A DNA stretch of 27,163 nt, taken from positions 1 through 27,163 of the forward strand of contig JAVWVS010000030.1 of NCBI GenBank assembly GCA_036666555.1, read 5' to 3'. The notes beneath the pieces are model-generated. The model ran no database searches. It had not been told where the DNA came from and saw only the letters and a list, made by a program, of their open reading frames with translations. Both the position numbers and the translations under genes were made by a program. Shown piece by piece: positions 1 to 7,347 of the stretch (position 1 is its first letter; every line of letters begins with the position of its first letter). Source of the DNA: UMGS1251 sp036666555 (lineage in GTDB: Bacteria > Bacillota > Clostridia > Lachnospirales > Lachnospiraceae).

Positions 1-4
1 TCTA

Positions 5-34
5 TTATTCATTTTCTCTATTTTGTACTATAAT
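5..34 (+). promoter_or_regulatory. Weak promoter candidate for the double-cubane reductase gene
   Basis: A perfect -10 hexamer TATAAT lies at 29-34. The best -35-like match is TTATTC at 5-10 with 18-bp spacing, which is poor. If real, transcription would begin near 41, just ahead of the AAGGAG ribosome site at 51-56. The ATG at 33 would then lie inside the -10 box, which argues against that codon as the gene start. Confidence 0.35.
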
Positions 35-65
35 GAAAGAAATGAATGAGAAGGAGCATATCCCT

Positions 66-1220
66 ATGCCAGAATTGAATTTACCAGATAATTTTGAAAC
101 TTACCCCGAAGCCCGCAAGAAAGCTTTTTTAACGATGAAAGAACTAAAAGAACAAGGTCGCCGTGTAGTAGGTGTTTTCTGCACGTATACCCCTTGGGAA
201 CTGGTGGAAGCTGCTGACGCTGTTGCAGTTGTCCTATGTGGTATCGGAGATGATAATATTCCTGCCGCTGAAATACGTCTTCCACAGAATTTATGTCCGC
301 TGATTAAAGCCAGCTATGGTGCAGCTGTCAGTGATAAATGTCCTTTCTTTTACTTTGCCGACATGGTTCTCGCCGAAACCACCTGTGATGGAAAGAAGAA
401 AATGTATGAACTAATGGGTGAGTTAAAGCACTGTCACATCATGCAGCTCCCCCCTGGTGCAGACGGACGTGGTGCCTTAGATTTTTGGAAACAAGAAGTA
501 ATCAGTGTCAAAGAAGATTTAGAAGAATTCTATGGAATTATCATTACCGATGCACGTATCAAAGAAGCGATTCATCTGAAAAATCGCGAGCGTAAGGCCA
601 TCTTAGAATTTTTTGAAGTGGCACGTTTGAAACCCTCTCCTATTAGTGGATATGAAATCAATACCGTCATTTCTTCCAATGAATTCACCATGGATTTAGA
701 AGAAAAAATTCAGTATTTAAGTACACGTACCAAAGAACTACACGAATTATATGAGGCAGAATATAAAGGCAAACCTTCCAGACCCCGCGTCCTTATTACC
801 GGTTGCCCTACGACCGGAGTTATTGATAAAGTAATTAAACGAATTGAAGAATTAGGTGCCGATGTAGTAGGATTTGAAAATTGCTGCGGTCCCCGTGAAA
901 AGAAAGATCCGGTAGATGAAACAAAAGATCCCATTACTGCTATTTCCGAAAAATATTTACGGGTAAACTGCTCTGTCATGAGCCCTAATCTTGGACGTTT
1001 AGATGCTCTCGGGACACAAATTGACGAATACCAAGTAGATGGTGTGATTGAAGTATTGTTACAAGCCTGCCACACATTTGCCATTGAGGCCGATGCTATT
1101 AAAACCTTCGTTACAAAGAAAAAAGGAATTCCTTACATGTCCATCAACACTGATTACTCTTCTGCTGACCAGGCACAGATAGATACGCGACTTGGAGCCT
1201 TTATTGAAATACTACAATAA
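66..1220 (+). CDS. Double-cubane-cluster anaerobic reductase (2-hydroxyacyl-CoA dehydratase / HgdC-BcrB family)
   Basis: This 384-residue cytoplasmic protein belongs to the 2-hydroxyacyl-CoA dehydratase subunit D fold. It looks most like the stand-alone YjiM/DccP branch, which binds a double-cubane [8Fe-9S] cluster and is reduced by an ATP-driven activase. Visible marks are a Cys-rich N-terminal half (Cys39, 58, 77, 92, 107, 123), the typical CPFFYFADM and AETTCDGKKKMYE segments, and C-terminal ITGCPTTG and ENCCGPRE motifs with Cys247, 273, 274 and 335. I chose ATG 66 because AAGGAG at 51-56 is nine bases upstream; the ATGs at 33 and 42 lack a ribosome site. No activase gene is in the window, but it could lie beyond the left edge. 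The natural substrate of this branch is unknown, so only the family is claimed. Confidence 0.85.
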   Translation: MPELNLPDNFETYPEARKKAFLTMKELKEQGRRVVGVFCTYTPWELVEAADAVAVVLCGIGDDNIPAAEIRLPQNLCPLIKASYGAAVSDKCPFFYFADMVLAETTCDGKKKMYELMGELKHCHIMQLPPGADGRGALDFWKQEVISVKEDLEEFYGIIITDARIKEAIHLKNRERKAILEFFEVARLKPSPISGYEINTVISSNEFTMDLEEKIQYLSTRTKELHELYEAEYKGKPSRPRVLITGCPTTGVIDKVIKRIEELGADVVGFENCCGPREKKDPVDETKDPITAISEKYLRVNCSVMSPNLGRLDALGTQIDEYQVDGVIEVLLQACHTFAIEADAIKTFVTKKKGIPYMSINTDYSSADQAQIDTRLGAFIEILQ

Positions 1221-1228
1221 AATACTTT

Positions 1229-1293
1229 TGATGCTGTTCATTACAAAAAACAGAGCAAAATATTACAGTTCTTCTTGTCTGGCATCATTTTTT
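1229..1293 (+). terminator. Possible terminator after the double-cubane reductase gene
   Basis: TGATGC at 1229-1234 can pair with GCATCA at 1282-1287, which is followed by six T residues at 1288-1293. A small CTGTT/AACAG stem fits inside. The closing stem is only six pairs and the enclosed region is long, so this is a weak call. Confidence 0.25.
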
Positions 1294-1325
1294 ATAGTGG
1301 AATTGTTGATTGAATAATCTTTGAT

Positions 1326-1353
1326 AACTTGGCACAAAATTTTGTGCCAAGTT
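1326..1353. repeat. Perfect 28-bp palindrome in the convergent intergenic region
   Basis: The 14-base arm AACTTGGCACAAAA is followed directly by its exact reverse complement. As RNA it gives a stem with a tight A/T loop on either strand. It lies between the 3' ends of two convergent genes (1220 and 1370), which is where a bidirectional terminator would sit, but no T-run follows on either side. It could instead be a protein-binding site. Confidence 0.6.
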
Positions 1354-1369
1354 CAGAATAACTTTAGAC

Positions 1370-2415
1370 TTATAACTGATATTTTTGAAACATTTCTTCT
1401 AGGAACACAGGGTCTTCTTTTAGTTTAACAAATTCATCACTCTTTCCGTCGGCCATCATCTGACTGATTAAATCCAACATGCGTTTTCTTTCCTGTTCAC
1501 TACCCTGTTCTCTTCCTTGTTCTATGCCTTGTTCTATGCCTTGTTCTATGCCTTGTTCTATGCCTTGTTNNNNNNNNNNNNNNNNNNNNNNNNNNNNNNN
1601 NNNNNNNNNNNNNNNNNNNNNNNNNNNNNNNNNNNNNNNNNNNNNNNNNNNNNNNNNNNNNNNNNNNNNCCTTGTTCTATGCCTTGTTCTATGCCTTGTT
1701 CTATGCCTTGTTCTATGCCTTGTTTTATACCTTGTTCTCTACCTTCCGTTTCAAATTTCTGAAACATTTCTTCTAGCTGCATATACGTTTCCTCCAGTTC
1801 TCGACTACATTTCAGTGCAGTAATCTTAGTATGAAGTTTGCCAATCATGGTATCTGCAATGCCCTCTACAAAACTATCGTTGGAGTTCTCCACATAGTTT
1901 AGAAAGTGAACTAAGACCTCGGGTACTTGTTCTGGATTATTTCCACGGATGTTTAAAAAAATTCGTTTTGTACCATCTCCCAGTGGGATATTGGATTCAA
2001 TGCATCGTTCTTCAAAAATGTAGCGATAGCACCCTTTTCCAAATGGATCAAATGCACAGATAAAAACTACAATACAAGGTTGTAAATCTCTAAAATTCTG
2101 TCCTGGTTTTAAGGAAGATAAGTCCATCTCTGCTTGATGATAACGACTTCTTTTTGGCAAATCACCCTCATTACTATTTTGCATTTCTAGATTGTATCCT
2201 ATGTCCAGTTCATCTCTTGCATAAATATCCAACCTTACACAACGAAAATCCGAATTAAATAATATGCTTCGCTCCGGTTTTACCTTTACAGGACCTACTG
2301 TCTCTCCCAAAATCACTTCTAATACTAATTGACAAGTTTCTTCATCTTCTAATGCTGCTGCAAACAAAAATGCATTGCTTAAATCTAAATCTTTAAATAG
2401 TTTCTTTTGTGCCAT
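1370..2415 (-). CDS. Rpn-family recombination-promoting nuclease / PD-(D/E)XK transposase-like protein, interrupted by an assembly gap
   Basis: The N-terminal domain (about residues 1-190) matches the Rpn/TIGR01784-type nuclease family: it opens MAQKKLFKDL and carries a plausible PD-(D/E)XK core, Asp63 in VRLDIY and Glu77-x-Gln79 in NLEMQ. A tail of Glu-Gln-Gly-Ile repeats follows, then about 35 residues ending EMFQKYQL before the stop at 1370-1372. The repeat contains 100 Ns at 1570-1669. Frame arithmetic across 100 bases fails, but the 12-bp repeat phase requires a true length of 12k+5 (89 or 101, for example), and any such length restores one open frame of roughly 345-350 residues. I chose ATG 2415, preceded by GGAGG at 2420-2424; upstream ATGs at 2445 and 2448 lack a ribosome site. 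Rpn proteins are DNA endonucleases that raise recombination. This is probably an intact gene rather than a pseudogene. Confidence 0.75.
1515..1741. repeat. 12-bp tandem repeat (VNTR) encoding Glu-Gln-Gly-Ile units
   Basis: The plus-strand unit is CCTTGTTCTATG. Four exact copies plus a partial copy lie at 1515-1569. Four exact copies and two diverged copies lie at 1670-1741. On the minus strand each unit encodes EQGI within the Rpn-like protein. Because the unit is a multiple of three, copy-number change alters protein length without breaking the frame. Confidence 0.9.
1570..1669. other. Assembly gap of exactly 100 N
   Basis: The block is exactly 100 Ns, the usual stand-in for a gap of unknown size, and identical 12-bp repeats abut both edges. 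The assembly most likely broke because reads could not span the repeat. Repeat phase implies a true missing length of 12k+5 bases. Confidence 0.95.
1761..1776. repeat. 16-bp direct repeat flanking the EQGI array (second copy at 1387-1402)
   Basis: GAAACATTTCTTCTAG occurs identically at 1387-1402 and 1761-1776. Both copies are read in the same frame on the minus strand as LEEMFQK: one just before the EQGI tail begins, the other at the very C-terminus of the Rpn-like protein. Confidence 0.85.
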
Positions 2416-2471
2416 ATAGCCTCCAAATCGTGCCACGACACTCATCATCCATAATGTTCTGCTCTATGTTC

Positions 2472-2500
2472 AGTATACTAACTTTGTCTTATAAATGCAA
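2472..2500 (-). promoter_or_regulatory. Promoter of the Rpn-family gene
   Basis: On the minus strand TTGCAT (2495-2500), 17 bp and TATACT (2472-2477) form a good housekeeping-sigma promoter. It lies about 57 bases upstream of the ATG at 2415 and points into that gene. Confidence 0.6.
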
Positions 2501-2565
2501 TATCGTTCTCCATTTTTTCATTTTCGATTACTTTAGATTTTGCTTAGTTCATTGCTCCTCAGTAT

Positions 2566-2610
2566 AAAAAAGAATCCCCTTATCGAGAATAATTTCTCTT
2601 CCGGAGATTC
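2566..2610 (-). terminator. Rho-independent terminator of the str operon, after tuf
   Basis: On the minus strand AAGAATCTCCGG pairs imperfectly with the later GGGGATTCTT segment around an inner GAGAA-ATTA-TTCTC hairpin, and the structure ends in a run of six T residues. It begins about 50 bases after the tuf stop codon. Confidence 0.75.
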
Positions 2611-2659
2611 TTTTTATTATATATTCAGTTACTTCTGCAACATATTTCTATCGTATAAA

Positions 2660-3853
2660 TTATTCGATAATTGTAGCAACTTTACCTGAACCAACCGTAC
2701 GTCCACCTTCACGGATAGCGAAGTTTAAACCTTGCTCCATAGCGATTGGGTGAATTAATTCGATTGTCATTTCTACGTTATCACCAGGCATACACATTTC
2801 TGTTCCTGCTGGTAAATCACAAACACCTGTTACATCTGTTGTTCTGAAGTAAAATTGAGGTCTGTAGTTGTTGAAGAATGGTGTATGACGTCCACCTTCA
2901 TCTTTTGTCAATACATAAACTTGAGCTGTAAATTTTTTATGACATTTTACAGTACCTGGTTTCACAAGAACTTGACCTCTTTCGATCTCGTCTCTCTGAA
3001 CGCCACGAAGTAATGCACCGATGTTATCACCAGCTTGTGCTTCGTCAAGAAGTTTACGGAACATTTCAATTCCTGTTACAACTACTTTACGTGTTTCTTC
3101 ATGAATACCAACGATTTCAACTTCTTCTGAAACGTGAAGAATTCCACGTTCTACTCTACCTGTCGCAACGGTACCACGACCTGTGATAGAGAAGATATCC
3201 TCGATTGGCATAAGGAATGGCTGATCTGTTGCACGAAGAGGATCTGGAATCCAGCTATCTACAGCATCCATTAATTCCATGATTTTATCTCCCCATGCTC
3301 CTGAACAATCTTCAAGAGCTTTCAGAGCAGAACCTTGGATGATTGGTGTATCATCGCCTGGGAAGTCATATTCGCTTAATAATTCACGGATTTCCATTTC
3401 TACTAATTCAAGTAATTCTTCGTCATCTACCATATCACATTTGTTCATAAATACTACGATGTAAGGAACACCTACCTGACGTGAAAGCAAGATATGCTCT
3501 CTTGTCTGTGCCATAACACCATCTGTTGCAGCTACTACTAAGATAGCTCCATCCATCTGTGCAGCACCTGTAATCATGTTCTTTACATAATCGGCATGTC
3601 CTGGGCAGTCTACGTGAGCGTAGTGACGTTTGTCTGTCTCATATTCCACGTGAGAGGTAGAAATTGTGATTCCACGTTCTCTTTCCTCTGGTGCCTTATC
3701 AATGTTATCAAATGCAACTGCTGCGTTACCTTCAACTCTTTCACTCAAAGTCTTTGTGATAGCTGCTGTTAAAGTTGTTTTACCATGGTCAACGTGACCG
3801 ATTGTACCAATATTAGCATGTGGTTTTGTTCTTTCAAATTTAGCTTTTGCCAT
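2660..3853 (-). CDS. tuf: Translation elongation factor Tu
   Basis: EF-Tu is the GTPase that delivers aminoacyl-tRNA to the ribosome. The 397-residue product has normal length and all three domains. GTP-binding motifs are visible in order: GHVDHGKT near residue 19, the switch-I region PEERERGITI, DCPGH near 81 and NKCD near 136. The C-terminal barrel ends with REGGRTVGSGKV. The ATG at 3853 follows AAGGAGG with nine-base spacing. It is the last gene of rpsL-rpsG-fusA-tuf, separated from fusA by 128 bp that hold a separate promoter, and it is followed by a terminator. tuf is commonly expressed above the rest of the operon, which fits the extra promoter. Confidence 0.98.
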   Translation of the reverse strand: MAKAKFERTKPHANIGTIGHVDHGKTTLTAAITKTLSERVEGNAAVAFDNIDKAPEERERGITISTSHVEYETDKRHYAHVDCPGHADYVKNMITGAAQMDGAILVVAATDGVMAQTREHILLSRQVGVPYIVVFMNKCDMVDDEELLELVEMEIRELLSEYDFPGDDTPIIQGSALKALEDCSGAWGDKIMELMDAVDSWIPDPLRATDQPFLMPIEDIFSITGRGTVATGRVERGILHVSEEVEIVGIHEETRKVVVTGIEMFRKLLDEAQAGDNIGALLRGVQRDEIERGQVLVKPGTVKCHKKFTAQVYVLTKDEGGRHTPFFNNYRPQFYFRTTDVTGVCDLPAGTEMCMPGDNVEMTIELIHPIAMEQGLNFAIREGGRTVGSGKVATIIE

Positions 3854-3925
3854 TTTGAATATCCTCCTTAATTTATCGCCCTTTGGGCATTTTTATTGGT
3901 TTGCTGTTTTAACTCGGTATCTATG

Positions 3926-3954
3926 ATTATATTTCATATCAGCTGTTTTTTCAA
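3926..3954 (-). promoter_or_regulatory. Internal promoter for tuf
   Basis: On the minus strand TTGAAA (3949-3954), exactly 17 bp and a perfect TATAAT (3926-3931) lie between the fusA stop and the tuf start. A short GCCC-AAA-GGGC hairpin sits in the presumed leader just before the ribosome site. Confidence 0.7.
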
Positions 3955-3981
3955 GCCTTTTTGCAGTAAATGTACCGTAAT

Positions 3982-6099
3982 TTACGCGTTTTGATTCGAT
4001 AATACTTTTTCTTGTACTGATTTTGGCACTGGTTCGTATTTTTCAAAGAACATAGAGTAGTTTCCACGCCCTTGTGTTCTGGAACGTAAATCCGTTGCAT
4101 AACCAAACATCTCTGACAATGGAACATAACCACGAACGATTTTACCACCGCCTAAGTCATCCATTCCTTCGATACGTCCACGGCGTGAGTTGATATCACC
4201 AATAATATCTCCCATATACTCTTCCGGCATAGTTACTTCGACCTTCATAATTGGTTCCAGAAGTACCGGTGCTGCCTTCTTCATCGCATCTTTAAATGCA
4301 AGAGATCCAGCAATATGGAATGCCATTTCATTTGAATCGACTTCATGATAAGATCCGTCATATACCGTTGCATGAATACCAACAACTGGGAACCCACCAA
4401 GTGAACCGGCTTTCATTGCTTCCTCAATACCTTCGCCGATTGGAGAAATGTACTCTTTCGGAATGGAACCACCGACTACTTTTGATTCAAACTTGTATAA
4501 TTCTTCGCCATTGACATCCATTGGCTCGAAGATTACTTTACAGTGTCCGTATTGTCCACGACCACCGGATTGTTTTGCATATTTACTGTCCACATCAACG
4601 GTCTTTGTAAAGGATTCTTTGTAAGCAACCTGAGGTGCACCTACATTCGCTTCTACCTTGAATTCACGTAACAGTCTGTCTACGATAATTTCCAAGTGAA
4701 GTTCACCCATACCAGCAATAATTGTCTGACCTGTCTCATGGTCTGTATGCGCACGGAAAGTCGGATCTTCTTCAGCAAGTTTTGCTAAGGATTCACCTAA
4801 TTTTCCTTGAGATGCTTTCGTCTTAGGCTCGATTGCCAGTTCAATAACCGGTTCCGGGAATTCCATAGACTCAAGGATAACCGGATGCTTTTCGTCACAG
4901 ATTGTATCACCTGTTGTCGTCAGTTTAAATCCGATTGCTGCAGCAATATCTCCTGCGTATACCTTGTCAAGCTCTTCTCTTTTATTTGCGTGCATCTGCA
5001 AGATACGTCCTACACGCTCTTTTTTATTCTTCGTTGCATTCAGGATATAAGAACCTGCATTTACAGTACCTGAGTACACTCTAAAGAATGCTAACTTCCC
5101 TACAAATGGGTCAGTCATAATTTTAAATGCCAAAGCAGAAAACGGTTCTTCATCGGAAGAATGTCTTACTACTGCATTTCCATCTTCATCCACACCATCA
5201 ATTGGTGGAATGTCAAGTGGTGATGGCATATATTCCACAACTGCATCCAATAATTTCTGAACACCTTTGTTCTTATAAGCAGTACCACAGCATACAGGAA
5301 TTGCTGTACATTCACAAGTTCCTTTACGAAGTGCTGCCTTCAATGCCTCTACAGAAGGTTCTTCCCCTTCCAGATATTCCATCATCAGTTCATCATCTAA
5401 TTCACAGATTTTCTCAACTAACTCTGTATGATAAAGTTCTGCATCATCTTTCATATCATCCGGAATCTCTACGATTGTAATGTCATCGCCCTTATCATCA
5501 TTATAGATGTAAGCCTGCATTTCCATCAAATCAATAATTCCTTTAAAATCATCTTCTGCACCAATTGGCAACTGAAGACAAATGGTATTTTTCCCTAATC
5601 TTGTTTTGATTTGGTCTACTGCACCATAGAAATTGGCACCTAAAATATCCATCTTATTAATGAATGCCATTCTTGGTACATTGTATGTGTCAGCTTGACG
5701 CCATACATTTTCTGACTGAGGCTCAACTCCACCTTTTGCACAGAATACACCTACCGCACCGTCAAGTACACGAAGTGAACGTTCCACTTCTACAGTAAAG
5801 TCAACGTGCCCCGGTGTATCGATAATGTTGATACGATGTTCCAAAGCACCTGCCTTTGCTTCTTTATTTTCGTGCAAAGTCCAGTGACAAGTCGTAGCGG
5901 CAGAAGTAATTGTGATACCTCTTTCTTGTTCCTGCTCCATCCAGTCCATGGTAGCAGTACCCTCATGAGTATCACCAATCTTATAGTTAACACCGGTATA
6001 GTATAAGATACGCTCTGTAAGCGTTGTCTTACCTGCATCAATATGAGCCATGATACCAATGTTTCTGGTTCTCTCTAACGGATATTCTCTTCCAGCCAA
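3982..6099 (-). CDS. fusA: Translation elongation factor G
   Basis: EF-G is the GTPase that drives ribosomal translocation and, with RRF, ribosome recycling. The 705-residue length is typical. Visible motifs are AHIDAGKTT (about residues 17-25), the switch segment QEQERGITI, DTPGHVDF and NKMD. The domain IV/V end has the usual RRGRIEGM and MFGYATDLRS segments. The start codon is TTG (6097-6099): the protein begins M-A-G-R-E-Y as in related clostridial EF-Gs, and AGGAGG lies eight bases upstream. Only 18 bp separate it from the rpsG stop, so it is co-transcribed and probably translationally linked with rpsG. Confidence 0.98.
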   Translation of the reverse strand: MAGREYPLERTRNIGIMAHIDAGKTTLTERILYYTGVNYKIGDTHEGTATMDWMEQEQERGITITSAATTCHWTLHENKEAKAGALEHRINIIDTPGHVDFTVEVERSLRVLDGAVGVFCAKGGVEPQSENVWRQADTYNVPRMAFINKMDILGANFYGAVDQIKTRLGKNTICLQLPIGAEDDFKGIIDLMEMQAYIYNDDKGDDITIVEIPDDMKDDAELYHTELVEKICELDDELMMEYLEGEEPSVEALKAALRKGTCECTAIPVCCGTAYKNKGVQKLLDAVVEYMPSPLDIPPIDGVDEDGNAVVRHSSDEEPFSALAFKIMTDPFVGKLAFFRVYSGTVNAGSYILNATKNKKERVGRILQMHANKREELDKVYAGDIAAAIGFKLTTTGDTICDEKHPVILESMEFPEPVIELAIEPKTKASQGKLGESLAKLAEEDPTFRAHTDHETGQTIIAGMGELHLEIIVDRLLREFKVEANVGAPQVAYKESFTKTVDVDSKYAKQSGGRGQYGHCKVIFEPMDVNGEELYKFESKVVGGSIPKEYISPIGEGIEEAMKAGSLGGFPVVGIHATVYDGSYHEVDSNEMAFHIAGSLAFKDAMKKAAPVLLEPIMKVEVTMPEEYMGDIIGDINSRRGRIEGMDDLGGGKIVRGYVPLSEMFGYATDLRSRTQGRGNYSMFFEKYEPVPKSVQEKVLSNQNA

Positions 6100-6117
6100 G
6101 ATTTCTTCCTCCTAAAT

Positions 6118-6588
6118 TTAGAAACGGTAGTGAGCAAATGCTTTATTTGCTTCTGCCATTTTATGCATGTCTTCTTTCTTCTTTACAGATGCGCCTGTGT
6201 TATTCGCCGCATCAAAAATCTCATTGCCTAGTCTTTCTTCCATTGTTTTTTCGCCTCTTTTACGAGAATACAATGTAATCCAGCGAAGTGCTAATGCTTG
6301 ACGTCTCTCTGTTCTTACCTCGATTGGTACCTGGTAAGTTGCTCCACCGATACGTCTTGCCTTTACTTCTAATACAGGCATAATGTTATTCATTGCTTCT
6401 TCAAAAACTTCGATAGCTGGTTTGTCAGATTTTGCTGCAACCCTATCAAATGCCCCGTATACAATCTTCTGTGCTACACCTTTCTTACCATCTAACATAA
6501 TGTTATTGATAAGCTTCGTAACTACTTTGTTGTTGTATATTGGGTCCGCTAATACGTCTCTTTTTTGAGTATGTCCTTTACGTGGCAC
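6118..6588 (-). CDS. rpsG: 30S ribosomal protein S7
   Basis: S7 is a primary 16S rRNA-binding protein that nucleates the head of the small subunit. The 156-residue product has the expected length and the signatures PRKGHTQKR at the N-terminus, LINNIMLDGKKGVAQKIVY, GGATYQVPIEV and a C-terminal AHYRF. The start codon is GTG (6586-6588), preceded by AAGGAGG with eight- to nine-base spacing. In E. coli S7 autoregulates the str operon by binding the rpsL-rpsG intercistronic RNA. Here a large predicted hairpin occupies the same position (6674-6740), though the analogy is inference. Confidence 0.98.
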   Translation of the reverse strand: MPRKGHTQKRDVLADPIYNNKVVTKLINNIMLDGKKGVAQKIVYGAFDRVAAKSDKPAIEVFEEAMNNIMPVLEVKARRIGGATYQVPIEVRTERRQALALRWITLYSRKRGEKTMEERLGNEIFDAANNTGASVKKKEDMHKMAEANKAFAHYRF

Positions 6589-6673
6589 GGTTCTTCCCTC
6601 CTTAATTCTTGCTGTTTCAATCTAAAAATAGATTCAAACGCATTAGATCATCGGTACTCACATGTGACTTTCT

Positions 6674-6740
6674 ATTCCTACAAATGTGTTCGTGCGGGAC
6701 ATTTTATATTTTAAATATAAAACCCGCAACCTACAGGAAT
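6674..6740 (-). promoter_or_regulatory. Large stem-loop in the rpsL-rpsG intergenic region (candidate regulatory RNA)
   Basis: The 199-bp gap between rpsL and rpsG holds nested inverted repeats: GCGGG (6694-6698) with CCCGC (6723-6727), then TTTTATATTT (6702-6711) with AAATATAAAA (6713-6722) as a perfect ten-pair inner stem, and ATTCCT (6674-6679) with AGGAAT (6735-6740) as an outer stem. No T-run follows on the minus strand, so it is not a simple terminator. Candidate roles are S7 autoregulation, RNA processing or stability. Confidence 0.45.
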
Positions 6741-6787
6741 CATAGTTCTGTTTGTGATACGATTATTAGTTTCTAGCTGTCCAATAA

Positions 6788-7207
6788 TTATTTAGCAGCT
6801 TTAGGTCTCTTAGCTCCGTATTTAGAACGGGACTGTCTTCTCTTTGCTACACCTGCAGTATCTAGTGTACCTCTGACGATATGGTATCTTGTACCTGGTA
6901 AATCCTTTACTCTACCACCACGGATCAATACAACACTATGTTCCTGAAGATTGTGACCTTCTCCTGGGATATAGCTTGTTACTTCGATTCCGTTAGAAAG
7001 ACGAACTCTGGCAATTTTTCTAAGTGCTGAGTTAGGCTTCTTTGGCGTAGCAGTTTTTACTGCAGTACAAACACCTCTCTTTTGTGGTGCTGAAATGTTC
7101 GTTGAACGTTTTCTCAAAGAGTTGTAACCTTTTTGCAATGCGGGTGCCGTAGATTTCTTTTCAGATGTCTGGCGTCCTTTTCTTACTAACTGGTTAAATG
7201 TTGGCAT
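6788..7207 (-). CDS. rpsL: 30S ribosomal protein S12
   Basis: S12 lies at the decoding centre and is the site of streptomycin-resistance substitutions. The 139-residue product has the canonical MPTFNQLVRKGR start, TPKKPNSALRK (containing the streptomycin-associated lysine) and GGRVKDLPGTRYH. At the usual resistance positions it looks wild type (Lys in TPKKPNS, Lys in RVKDLPG). I chose ATG 7207: AGGAGG lies eight bases upstream, whereas the in-frame GTG at 7216 overlaps that ribosome site. It is first in the str operon, downstream of a strong promoter and a leader of about 90 bases. Confidence 0.98.
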   Translation of the reverse strand: MPTFNQLVRKGRQTSEKKSTAPALQKGYNSLRKRSTNISAPQKRGVCTAVKTATPKKPNSALRKIARVRLSNGIEVTSYIPGEGHNLQEHSVVLIRGGRVKDLPGTRYHIVRGTLDTAGVAKRRQSRSKYGAKRPKAAK

Positions 7208-7244
7208 TCTTTTCACCTCCTATGGTTTCTTGTTGGTTGCTGTT

Positions 7245-7280
7245 TACTGTTTTTCTATTAAATGCACAAAAATAACAGTA
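7245..7280 (-). promoter_or_regulatory. Leader hairpin upstream of rpsL
   Basis: TACTGTTATTT and AAAAACAGTA (minus strand) can form about ten pairs with one bulged base, inside the presumed 5' leader of the str operon. It is A/T-rich and only moderately stable, so a regulatory role is speculative. Confidence 0.25.
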
Positions 7281-7301
7281 CCTTTTTATGCACGCTCAAT
7301 C

Positions 7302-7330
7302 ATTTTATTACTTACCGACCCAAAAGTCAA
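7302..7330 (-). promoter_or_regulatory. Promoter of the str operon (rpsL-rpsG-fusA-tuf)
   Basis: On the minus strand TTGACT (7325-7330), 17 bp and TAAAAT (7302-7307) make a strong promoter pointing into rpsL. Its -35 box begins only 17 bases after the punA stop codon. Confidence 0.75.
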
Positions 7331-7347
7331 GGTTTTTCTGCTCATTT

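Noticed and set aside
33..65. Earlier ATG starts (33, 42) for the double-cubane reductase
   Set aside because: AAGGAG at 51-56 fits only ATG 66, and ATG 33 lies inside a TATAAT box.
1515..1741. Possible CRISPR array or plus-strand Leu/Cys-rich repeat protein
   Set aside because: The units are 12-bp head-to-tail copies with no spacers, and the plus-strand readings are low-complexity shadows of the EQGI tail encoded on the minus strand.
1370..2415. Insertion sequence or transposon
   Set aside because: The Rpn family is often labelled putative transposase, but no terminal inverted repeats or target duplications are visible around the gene.
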